Source: Petrosia ficiformis (Eukaryota > Porifera > Demospongiae > Haplosclerida > Petrosiidae). From it: a DNA stretch of 64,000 nucleotides. The notes beneath the pieces were generated by a model that saw only the letters and a list, made by a program, of their open reading frames with translations, searched no databases and had not been told where the DNA came from. Numbering within the stretch: the stretch's first letter is position 1; each line of letters opens with the position of its first letter. Position numbers and translations under genes: made by a program. This document shows, piece by piece, positions 37,110-47,548 of the stretch. Location: positions 8,446,718 through 8,510,717 of the forward strand of contig OX345639.1 of NCBI GenBank assembly GCA_947044365.1, written 5' to 3'.

Positions 37110-38896
37110 TGATCATACTACTGATTATTAAACTGTAACATTAGTGAAGTTTCAATATAGTCATGTAGGGAAGCATCCTGACGTTCACTGAATGTATTTG
37201 TGAGTAGAGAGAACACTCATTCTGCAGCTGCTGAGGTTGAAATAACATAACCAGGGAAGCAGTTGCCGACCAATGAGGAAGGGTTTCAGTGTGACGACTC
37301 CATCAGTCAAGTGGATCAACATTTACTGCCTAGATCAACCGTACTAGCAAGATAGTGTGGTAGCTTGGCTTTTAAGTTACTAACCAAAACTTGGTCTTGA
37401 AGAAACGGAAATGCCCTGAGAGAATCAATAGCTTTAGAATCAGGATCCAAATCATTGATCTTTTGAGGCCAGAAGAGTCAAGCCGCTTTAAATGCATCCA
37501 CAGCAGGCTTAAGGTCAACTTTAAACTTAGTCAAAAAAATACAGGTTGTGCACATGAAGAGCCATACTGGACCAACTCTTCTTTGATGGTTGTTTGCTCT
37601 TGACTCAGTATTCCTGCAATTCTATTTAATTTGGGAAAATGAGCTAACTGAATTGAATATACCAAGTTACCAACTTATTCAACTCTTTATAGCATGTCAA
37701 GACAAGAGGCCCATCCCCTTCAAGGTTATATGTAGCCTGTACAAATGGTAATCCTGCATACACTGTTATGGGAAGTTCCAACTGCAACAATGCATTTTTC
37801 TAAGGATTTTAAGCACATCTAACATTTTCTTTTTTGTTGCTGGCCCTAGATCATCATTCTCTTACAAAAAAGGCTTGACATCACCATAATAGGTCATAAG
37901 TTGATTCATAACTTCCCATTTGACCACCACCATGATTGCAATAGGTTTTGACAGATGTCTCAGTACGACTTCTCCATGACAACCTAGCTTTAGGAGTAAA
38001 TTAGGACTATGCGGGTGAAGAGTGATCCAAGATGATACAAACTCATCTAAAACTGGAGTGAGAAATTTTTGCCAACATTATCGATTGTATGGCTCAGCCA
38101 CTATCTAGTTATTTGAGGATACCATCACTCGAACTATTGAAATTGCAAGGTTATTCACTTAAGCAAGATCTCGCATTATGGCTAATAATGAGTCATTTGC
38201 TTTACTATATTTCCCTTGTATGACAGTGAGTAACTCTCTGGCTACTTCTTCCCCTCTGAGAGACTTTGCCAACAACTGTATACACACCAGACGTTGGCAA
38301 ATACTCCACTGTGAATCAACGAAACAAATTATGATGGCCATTGCCTCTCCAAGTCTGTTTGTCCCATCAAATATTACACCCACCTTCATTCCCTCAATTT
38401 CTTCCTTTACTTTACTCTGTTCCTGCTGATGAATGAATGGAATTAAATCCGACATCCCCCTACGTCCAGAAAGACGATACCCTGTATCTTCTAGAATGGG
38501 ACGAAATAACTCTATTTTAGCCAAAGGAACTCCAGTACGTAAGAATGTGGAAACCACCTTTATTATCCTATAAACCTGTTGATTTTTAGGAAGACTTTTA
38601 CCAGATGTGTGCTCTTGTGAATTGTATTCCTGAAGTGTTTCAGCTATATCCTGCTCACTCTGTTGTTTTTCCAACAGATTTTTCTTAGGTTCTGGATGTT
38701 TCTTTGACAATCGTACATGTCTGTCAATTACACTCTTTTTCAGCCCCAGTTCTTCACGGCAAGCAAGACAGAACAGCTTACCAGAAGACACAGTAAATGG
38801 CTCATCCTTAAACTCCTTAACCCTTTCAGCAGGACTAACAGACTTTGGATTGCTGCTTACTTTCAGGAATGTATGACACTTATATGTTTTCTCCAA
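37110..38896 (-). pseudogene. degenerate hAT transposase with CGGBP1-like zinc finger
   Basis: The first 245 codons (38896-38159) are open. They contain a zinc-finger-like segment (KLFCLACREELGLKKSVIDR, then H..S.KH) and a catalytic-core start (GVIFDGTNRLGEAMAIIICF). After a TAA the same protein continues in pieces across stops and frameshifts: SVNNLAISIVRVM, SHTIDNVGKNF, SSWITLHPHSPNLLLKLGC, and near 37150-37260 a hATC-type dimerisation region (SAAAE, VFSLLTNTFSERQDASLHDY, IETSLM). This gene is therefore a dead autonomous hAT element. No intact terminal inverted repeats were identified. Confidence 0.8.
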
Positions 38897-38999
38897 GTTT
38901 GTGTGTAACTTTTCTTTTCCTCATGAGATCTGACTTTTGAGGGGCACGAAGGCGATCCAGCAACAATGTGTAGGATGGGGAAGAAGTAGTGTCATTACA

Positions 39000-39473
39000 T
39001 AGTCTGGCGAACCAGCCTCTCCCCTTTTTAACAATCGGACGGCGGGGAGAGTCTGGTCACAATCGACACTGCCGCGTGTACTGCTGGAATGCAATTATGG
39101 CTTCAAAGACACTCCTTTCTATCGTATCATGGCTACGACACGAGAGTAGAAAACTTTGTCAACTTACATGTGCACAAGGCAAAACTACTCTCTCCCGCTT
39201 AGGAATCCAAGAACGACCTTCATTCACTCATGTTTAAAATTTCGATAACCAAGTCTCCTCGCTGCACTAATAGCAGCTTCCTTTTTTGTATCTAAACTTT
39301 TTGCACAACTAGCAGCCATCTTACTCAATCAAAATAAAACCGCACGTATAACGTATACTGTAATCTGATTGGAATGCAGGATTTAGTGCATGAGAACACA
39401 CAGCAGTGTAGATTGTGACCAGACTCTCCGCCGTCCGATTGTCAAAAAGGGGAGAGGCTGGTTCGCCAGACTA
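39000..39473. mobile_element. MULE-like MITE with perfect 9-bp target duplication
   Basis: The terminal inverted repeats are about 60 bp, starting TAGTCTGGCGAACCAGCCTC. Both flanks carry GTCATTACA (38991-38999 and 39474-39482). No ORF of its own. Same family as the elements at 12744-13031, 46769-47074 and 50858-51186. Confidence 0.85.
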
Positions 39474-39482
39474 GTCATTACA

Positions 39483-40054
39483 AGAGTCACTAGACAGTGA
39501 AGAGAACATCAACTGGCTCTGAGAAGAACAAGCCATATCCTGATTATCTTCTACCATTTTTTTTCATTGATGTGCAACACATGTGGCTTATTCCAATTAA
39601 TGCTCTAATTAACGAAATTATGCTGGGAATATTCTCGAATGCTTAGCAACCAAAGAAATTCCACAATTATGCTAAGCATAATCTCCCCAGCCCTAGCAAG
39701 CAATCTGTATGAGTTAAAAATAACATAACTCAGTGTTATAGTCATCATAGGACAAATGCCATGGCTTCCTCCATTTTTAATAAATTTTCTCCTCACATTG
39801 GTAATCTGTCTCAACCTACAGCTAACATCTTCAGCTAAAGTATCTTCAACTTCCTGAGATATTTGAAATTCCAATGTTTTCTCCACACAGAGATACACAC
39901 TCGATAGGTAGACGTTGGAACTGCTTAGCAGTTGTTTTAAGGGTCCACATGTGTGTCGAAGTACAGGATCCTACTCATCCTAGGATTCCTTGAAGGTGTG
40001 GTTTACACATCACGTGACTAGCACACGTGGACCGACGTGGTGGTTACTGGATTC
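39483..40054. other. intergenic
   Basis: No gene recognised apart from the presumed mL49 promoter at the right end. A 97-codon minus-strand ORF (39605-39898) has no recognisable domain. Confidence 0.4.
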
Positions 40055-43000
40055 ATGGCGGTAAATTTGTTGAAGAAAAACCTGAAATGGGTATGTAATT
40101 ATATGTATGTAATTCTGCTAATTTAATTTTCAGTAAATATATTTTCTCCTTATTTTAGAATATTCCCGTGAGACTGTTGTCTAGTAATTCTGTCTCAACA
40201 GAGAGTTCAGATAGCATGTCTAGTGGTTGGAAACCTCCATCAGGTCATAATTTAGTCATTGGTGATTGAGAATGGGATACCAAAGTATCGTTGGGCTGCC
40301 CCATACATTTGCTTATCGAGGAATGCTCCAGGAACGCTGCTATATCAAAGTTGTTCTGTAAGAATGCAATTAGAGGCTAGGGTGTGTCCAGAAAAACCTT
40401 ACTTCCCTGATGTTCAATATTGCTATTAGCAACAATCACAATAGACAGTTCTGTCTTGTGGCTAGTGTAAGGACAATTAATCCAGCCTCCAGGTAGGCAT
40501 GCATATTGCATAACATCAAACCTTTTAAAAATAACTGAAAAATCATTTTTAAAGCAGTCCGATTTATGATTTCCATTTCCAGATCTTTTAATTCCTTTAG
40601 ACTAGGTTTCTATCTACAATTGTAGCAGAAGGTCTAACAGAAACTCACTCGTCCAACATTCATAACAATATTCATTACCAGAGTGAATTTAAGTTAATCA
40701 TTGTCAGTATACAATAATTAACTGCTACAGCAGAACAACTTTTATATAGCAGTGTTCCTAGACCATTCTTCGATGAGTGAATGGGTGTCACAGCCAGGCT
40801 AACCAAAGTATCCGAACATTCAATACCAGTGCTTCAATTCCTCCTTTTGTGGGCTTATTAGCATAACCACTTTTTATGGCCCGTAGGGCCATCCCTATAA
40901 TTGCTTTCCACGGGGTTTAATGTATATATATATATATATAATATATATATATATTCTTGTGTCACTTGCGCGACTATGCGTTGTATACGTAGTTAAGGAA
41001 GTTTCGTCATTCCCGGGGGCTCGGTCAATTAATGGGCGTGGCGCGTAAAAGAACGCGCGTTTGAGCTACAGGAAGATTCAGAAAAGATGTAAAACTGCTA
41101 ATAACTGTTGTATATAGCAGAGAAACAGTATAGATATTATCCAAAAATCTTTAACAAGTAAGTATGATAAGTTGTTAAGTTTCAGACACGAGGAAGTCAT
41201 CATTTAGAACCTTGAAGGAGTATCTCAGTCAGTTCATCAGACATCTGTGTATTTAGACTGCAATTAGGCTTACACTTACGTCTTCAGGCCCCAGGAGTAC
41301 ACAGAAAGGTAGAGACACTAGTGCCATCAGCAATGCTTAATACATAGTCATCACAAAGCAAATATAGGGATGTTTTTTTCTCTATATACACTTGTTCATC
41401 AATGGTGAATTAAAAATAGTGAAAGGGAGTAATAAGAATTATGGCAAGCACTCCAGTATCATTTAGTAATCAATTCCATCAATACTGGTTCCCAAACGTC
41501 TTGGTATTGTACAAAATGTAATTTCTGGTATTACCTATAAATAGATATAATATAGTATGTTGTATAGGTGGGCGGTATTAACAAATATACACATGTAGTC
41601 ATACCACAGTATTTTAATGAAGAATATAGCTTAATGCATGTTTCCACAATTGGTTACACCCAGTGCCCTCCACAGGAAAAAAAATAGCGGGGTGGTCGAG
41701 ATAGTAAGCAGAATTATGAGAAAAACGTCGATAAATGTACAGATGTATGTAATTAATGATTATGCCACACATACTTACACAATATGTAACCTAAAGCAAC
41801 AGAACAATCGTTCTCATATTACAGACTCTCATTACAGTCTTCATCTTTCAAATTGAAAACATTAAACGCTTGTAATCTTCTTTTAACACGTTTAATACAC
41901 ACATGTGGTCAATAAACACAGCTTAACATGCCCAGTAGGAGTAATTAAAAATGTTTTTAATCTTTAGGGAGACCTCTGGTTACACCCACGAACAATTTGT
42001 AGGCATCAGTTCAGAGTACCCTCAGACTACTAAACTACTCTAATCATTTTGGCCTAGTGTAGTTGTAGTATATCATCCCCACGTTGTTTATATCAATTGA
42101 CATGCGATAACAATAGCACTACAAATGTAGCATCTTCTATTGAAAAAATAGATGTCTACCACTTTTTTCTAACTCAATTGTAATCTAGAAAAGCCTGCTA
42201 AAGCATTGCTTCACCTGACTGTTTGTTCCAGTCTAATTAACTGCGTATTTTGATATACCTGTATCAGTGTGCAAAGATTTGAGGTGCCAGATCACCGTAC
42301 AAGAATAAACAATCAAATTCAACTCAATACTGGTATACCTCCCACCCCTAGTATGTTATACATGTTTAAATCCTCATAATTATAAGATTACATACTTGCG
42401 ACACATACTAACATGCAAATGTACATACATAATATGTACACTCATTTATGTCTGCAGTATAAATTTTAATTGCATCTGTATAATTCTGTATTTAGTTTCT
42501 CCACAACCTGTACCCTTTCTTATAAGAAGAAGTAATTTCAATAACTTACCCGTTTACTTGGATTATAAAAATGGTCGTACACGTGTATTCACTGTCATTA
42601 AGAATATTGAAGGAGATATTGAGGTAATTGATTCAATAGTGAAGACTAATATAGTTATAATAATAGGGTCAGTAATTGGTATCAATCATTATCGGCCATT
42701 ATTTTTAGTATTGGTATATATCAGTTTTAAGTGATGTACATGTAAATGATATTATAATAAGTGTACTACTAGTGTCATTTCTTAGGATTATAACATAATT
42801 AATAGCTTTTATGATACCTGTAGGATATTCTTTTCTCTGAAAAATCAAATATCAGAAGGTAGATGGATAGTTATTAGTAGATGTCTGAAGTCAGTGTTTA
42901 TATCAGTGCATCATGACAAGTTGCATGGGTTCATGGCTTTGAAGTTTGAGATGGAAATTGGACTAGTTGAGTCTGCTGGTGTGTATATTCTTTACAATGT

Positions 43001-43620
43001 ATACGCAATCTAGGCAGATTTGACAAAAAATGTGGGAGAGGGAGCAGTACATGTATCTCTGAAAGGGAGGTCTCCCCCCTTTTTTTGTGACTATATAATT
43101 TCAGTACTCCTGTCTCCAGACTACCACACCCCATGCCAAAAACAGTTTGGTGACTTTGGCCATCATTCCTTATGCAGTGATGTCATAATCAGGTGACTGT
43201 CACCTGATTCACTCCACCTTTTTGTATTGCGAATATTGTTACTTTTGTGGTGAATCATAGTCTTCAGAAGGTGGTAAAAGACTGATATCTTAGTTACAGC
43301 TTTTTAAGGTTTTTTAATATTATAAGGTCATGTGATCATTGTAATGAACTAAATATTGAATAATCTAACTGCACATTTGAAGAGGCAATTGTCACTCTAG
43401 CAGCAATGTTCACCGATGGTTTTTCACCATTGGTGTGGCAGTCTGGGGGATCAGAATAAATCTTCATTTTCTTTTTTCTCAGAGTTTGGAGAAAATCCTT
43501 AGACTTCGTTTGAAGATACCCAATGTATTAAGTCGTGTTGATAACTTCACTGGACAGATTATATTGAATGGTAACTTTAGAAATGATACTAAACTGTTTC
43601 TCAGAACACTAGGATTTTAA
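40055..43620 (+). CDS. MRPL49: mitochondrial ribosomal protein mL49
   Basis: Exons 40055-40090, 40159-40243, 42496-42623 and 43483-43620 join in phase to 128 residues. The N-terminus (MAVNLLKKNLKWNIPVRLLS) is basic and hydrophobic with few acids, as expected for a mitochondrial targeting peptide. The body follows the mL49 pattern: PVPFLIRRSNFNNLPVYLDY, TRVFTVIKNIEGDIE, then RLKIPNVLSRVDNFTGQIIL and a terminal FLRTLGF. The family sits in the large mitochondrial ribosomal subunit. It is shorter than the human protein, mainly in the N-terminal part. Intron 2 (2.25 kb) contains two mobile elements; intron 1 is only 68 bp. Confidence 0.88.
40893..41369 (+). mobile_element. CCCTATAATTGC-ended DNA element, copy A
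   Basis: It is a nearly full inverse of 56058-56507. Ends CCCTATAATTGCTTTCCACG and GCAAATATAGGG are short inverted repeats. Shared interior includes TTGACCGAGC/GCTCGGTCAA, GGGCGTGGCGCGTAAAAGAA and GGAAGTCATCATTTAGAACC. It contains a (TA)n tract. Superfamily unknown; located in mL49 intron 2. Confidence 0.75.
41563..42350. mobile_element. hAT-type non-autonomous element, 788 bp
   Basis: The ends TATAGGTGGGCGGTAT and the inverse of TAGGGGTGGGAGGTAT are flanked by GTATGTTG (41555-41562) and GTATGTTA (42351-42358), a 7-of-8 target duplication. No transposase remnant recognised. Located in mL49 intron 2. Confidence 0.7.
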
Positions 43621-43816
43621 AATATCGTGGAATCATACGTGTATATATCTATAATCATAATATTTTGTGAAATTGTACAAATTATGTGTTTGAATAAAGA
43701 CTTCTTCAGTACAATAGGGCCTACGAGAACTGGCACTGATATTAATTACATTTATATCCTGTTCATTTGTTAGAGTACATGTACTACTAATGGGGTGGCT
43801 ACATGTATGTGTAGTT

Positions 43817-44844
43817 AATAATTGAAGGGGTCAGTGCAAAAAGGGGATAAGTGACAAAAAGTTAGTTTTGAGAAAAACACATTTAAACTTTGACCATATC
43901 TTCTTATTCCCATTCATAGGTTTAAAGTTATAAAATTTGGTATAAATATTCAGGCATGTATAGATAAGAAATTTAAAACTCTTTAACAAAATTAAACAAT
44001 AAACAGCAGTAGTTCAATATCAAAGAGTATCAAACGCTTAAGGAAGAAATGGTCCTTTTTTTATTAATAAGTATAGTAGTGTTCTCAAAGATTAATATAA
44101 AACTGCTTATACTTCTCAGGAATGAAGGGAATCATTTTCTTGAGATCTTCAACCTTTTTAGGTAAGATAGGGTGTCCATTAGGGTACTTAATGGGTAATG
44201 AAACAAAGATCAGTGGATGTTCTTTTTTCCTTCCTTTGAGTAAGTTCATCTCACTCCAACATTCCTCTGTACTATATGTATAACGAATCCAAACTTCATT
44301 AGGATGCTTCATCAATCTTTCATTGTCATTAGCCTGTCCAAAGTTCATCCATCTAACCTTACTTATCAATACGGTATTTCCATCATTACCTTTCTTCCTC
44401 TGTGTACGTATGTTGATTTGCTATGCCTGAGAAATCATAAAATTCTGATGGTTCCATTCTTTTACTGTGACTAAAGGCTTATGTATGCAGGCATCTTCCA
44501 CTACTCTTTCCCAGTCAGAAGGTATGTATACAACAGCTGAATCCTTCCTCTTCTCTATGTAGCTAAAATAACGGTCATGGGGAAGATAAGTATGACCTCT
44601 ATTCGGGAGTATTCGCTCTAAAACTACTTGACACCATTTTTCAAATTAACGTGGTTTCAAGATCACGTGAGATAACGTGTGACATCATCAATGAAATAAA
44701 TTAAAATTCATATTTACGTATTGAATTTTTATACCAAACTTAACACAGGTGTTTCTTGATGGTGCAGGAACATTTTGCACTATAAATCTCAAAATTCACC
44801 AGAATGTCACTTATCCCCTTTTTGCACTGACCCCTTCAATTATT
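43817..44844 (-). mobile_element. 1.03-kb DNA transposon with 39-bp perfect inverted ends
   Basis: Both ends read AATAATTGAAGGGGTCAGTG then CAAAAAGGGGATAAGTGAC, identical in inverted orientation over 39 bp. Between them the minus strand holds pieces of one protein: an upstream piece (HTYLPHDRYFSYIEKRKDSA, then VYIPSDWERVVEDA and KPLVTVKEWN) ends at a stop near 44420, and a 94-codon stretch (44369-44085) includes KVRWMNFGQ and ends IPEKYKQFYINL. The pattern resembles the C-terminal part of DDE-type transposase-associated proteins, but I cannot name the superfamily. The element is an internally deleted or decayed copy. Confidence 0.75.
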
Positions 44845-45231
44845 GCATCCTTTTTAACCTCCAGACCTTGTTCGCATGCTTGCTTAAACTTCTTCTATAT
44901 TCTGATAAAGAGAAAGCAATACAGTCAGTGACTGTATTGCTTTCCCTTTCCAAGAATATTCGGTATAATTATATACTACTGTATATAGTAGTACAGTGCA
45001 ATAGCAGCAGTACTAGTATGTACATATATATAGCTGCTAGTGGATGGTTTTCTATATAATTATATAATTAATATGAAGTATCGCATCATATACAGTTATT
45101 TTGTCAGCGCTACTTTACAAGAAAAAAACTTCTTAGATTTAAATGTAGTACTGGCACAGAAGAAGTATTTGGCTGGTTTAATGAGTACATATCACTACTT
45201 GTCTCTAACTAAAATAATATTCCTTTGCAAA

Positions 45232-47308
45232 TTAAATGTTTAAAGGTAAACAAAAGTTATAAAAAGAAGAGTCTTCAAATAATTTCACATTGTGCCATTT
45301 TAGTCCTTCTTTTTCTAAGATATGTGTTACATCATCTTCACCAACATAATGAGGATCCTGTGGTATAAATACAGTATTCACTAACACATAATATTAGTAG
45401 GAGTTTATGAGTGGCAAAACCATGAAGAACCATCCAACTGTATTCGACCCAGGCAGTTAATTTTATCCAGCATACTAAGAAGTTTAAATGAGAGTGGCTC
45501 TTTAAACACGTAATTAATATTATGAGTAAACTATTAGACAGTTTAACTCTAGAAGTATTACAATTGGATGCTACTTTGACACTCCTGGTAATAGCACTAC
45601 ATCATTACAATCATAACTAATACAACACTACCCTGAAATATGACTGTATGAATTATTAATGAATTTGAAAAAGCACATAACATCATTGTGTATAGTGCTA
45701 ATGTATTGTGGAAGTCACACCCCTTTTTATATAATATTTTGTTACCATTTTTAACCTTTTCAATTTATTCACACATATTTTGTCATTTGTATTGCGGTCT
45801 ATACCCCTCTCCTCCTATGGACCCTTGATAATACATAATACATCTAAAATTTTGAACTATAAAACATTTAACTCACTGCTACAAGGAACTGCCATTGGTC
45901 GCCTGTCTCAAGTTTACTCTTTGCAACTCCTAAAAGAGTTTTTGATGCTGCATCTACATCTCCTCCTGCAAATACAGAAATAATTATATAAATACATCAT
46001 ATCTGTTATTTATTTTTATACCTATCATGATTGGTGAAGCAACTGTCTGAAAATGATTTTGCAATACAGGGCAGATTCCAATAACTTCACTTCCACTCCT
46101 CAAATGCAATAGTCTACAAGAAACCTGAAATAATTATAATGTGTATTTATTAGCACATCATTTCCATAAAATTCATTTCAATTTCACGACTTATATGTGC
46201 AACCTACATAATTATTACACCTTATATAGTTGATCCATTACTATGCTAGCTTCATAGGACCCAATCCATTGACGTGAACCTACAAATGATAAAGGTTTAT
46301 CTTCAACTTCAACCAGTACCTCTTGTATTTTTGATAAAGATGGAACACTAACATCAGACTGTAAGTGTTCTACAGCCCATGAGCATAAAGTCTGCAATGT
46401 CCTGTAGCCACACCCCCAACCCTAAGGATAAAGAGTTGCTTTTTCTATGTGGTTATTATACATACATACATAGCATTAATTATACAGACTTTGATGTCTA
46501 CAGTAGACATCATATATTGTACACAGCTACTATACCCAGGTACAGTATAAAATATGAGAATGTTGTGTGAAAATTAGATTTTTGTGTGTAGTCAATTAAT
46601 AACCAATGTCTTTAATCAATTTTTACGAGTATATAGTGCAAAAATCATCTGTGTGTAAGTTTAGAAAATCAGTAATAAATATTAGTTACCAGGAAAACTA
46701 TTAAAAATACTGCATCATCTATACAATTTGGTTTGGCCATTAATTAAAAGTAGGGGGCCTGGTAATTTTAGTTTTGTGGGCCAGCCCCTTCGCTCCAAGA
46801 GGAAGGGTCTGGTCTATTGGTTGTACATGTGAAACATGTAAAATAACACATTATTTTCATGGCAACAACTGTCTGGGCAACACACATGAATGAGCATGTG
46901 CATAGTTATAAATTATAATAGACATCATTGCAGTTGTGTGGATTATCATGTGAAAAGTTTGTGGATGTAAATCTGATTGTACTGGACTATATTTTGCGTG
47001 AGGTAGAAGTTGTTCTCAAGTAATAGAATGGACCCTTCCTCTGCTGGGAGCGAAAGGGCTGGCCTATGAAACTAGGCAATTTGTACACTGCCCTGCCTTC
47101 CCTCCCATCAACTGATACTATTGACAAGTACATGACTATAATAATTAATATATAATTATAAAGAAAATTATGTATGATCACTTACCACATCATTGATTGA
47201 ATTACAGCCATAATGATAGAATCTTCCTGCGTTTACAGCAACCACTTCATACACCGAACTATCCAATTTTATCTGACTACATTGGACCATTTGTGTTAGG
47301 CTTAGCAT
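45232..47308 (-). CDS. UFSP1: UFSP1-like UFM1-specific cysteine protease
   Basis: Exons 47308-47186, 46421-46221, 46124-46022, 45965-45877 and 45357-45232 join in phase to 213 residues. The peptidase C78 features are complete: the YHYGCNSINDVGWGCGYRT region with nucleophile C45, the conserved FVGSRQWIGS loop, PIMIGGDVDAASKTLLGV, and DPHYVGEDD with D173 and H175. The protein ends FYNFCLPLNI, as the family does. These enzymes mature the UFM1 precursor and remove UFM1 from targets. The short N-terminus fits UFSP1 rather than the longer UFSP2. Exon 1 is followed by a 764-bp intron carrying a MULE-like MITE. A tRNA-Ser gene lies 75 bp upstream. Confidence 0.9.
46769..47074. mobile_element. MULE-like MITE in UFSP1-like intron 1
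   Basis: The ends TAGTTTTGTGGGCCAGCCCC and the inverse of TAGTTTCATAGGCCAGCCCT mark the element. Flanking GGTAATTT and GGCAATTT form a near-matching 8-9-bp target duplication. The sub-terminal CAGCCCCTTCGCTCCAAGAG is also the hairpin stem at 13708-13757. Confidence 0.7.
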
Positions 47309-47382
47309 GTTGTGTGGGTTTTACAACAACGCCATAACAGAGTTATTGTTCCTCGAGGCAAAAAAACAAAAAAAAAAATTGC

Positions 47383-47464
47383 CGACGAGGATGGGATTCG
47401 AACCCACGCGTGCAGAGCACAATGGATTAGCAGTCCATCGCCTTAACCACTCGGCCACCTCGTC
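47383..47464 (-). tRNA. tRNA-Ser (anticodon GCT)
   Basis: 82 nt. Acceptor arms GACGAGG and CCTCGTC pair perfectly, followed by discriminator G. It has a D arm with GGCCGAGTGGTTAAGGC (A box), anticodon loop CTGCTAA, the long variable arm expected of serine tRNAs, and a B box GGGTTCGAATCCC. No intron. A T-rich run lies just downstream of the 3' end on the transcribed strand, suitable for Pol III termination. Confidence 0.95.
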
Positions 47465-47548
47465 CGCTCTGCCCAATACCATGTCAAGTTACAATAGCAA
47501 ATACTGAATACTTGTTTACATCACACTACTACAATTATCAAAATTATA

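Noticed and set aside
39605..39898. 97-codon minus-strand frame between transposon remains and mL49
   Set aside because: No recognisable domain, no partner exon; likely chance ORF.
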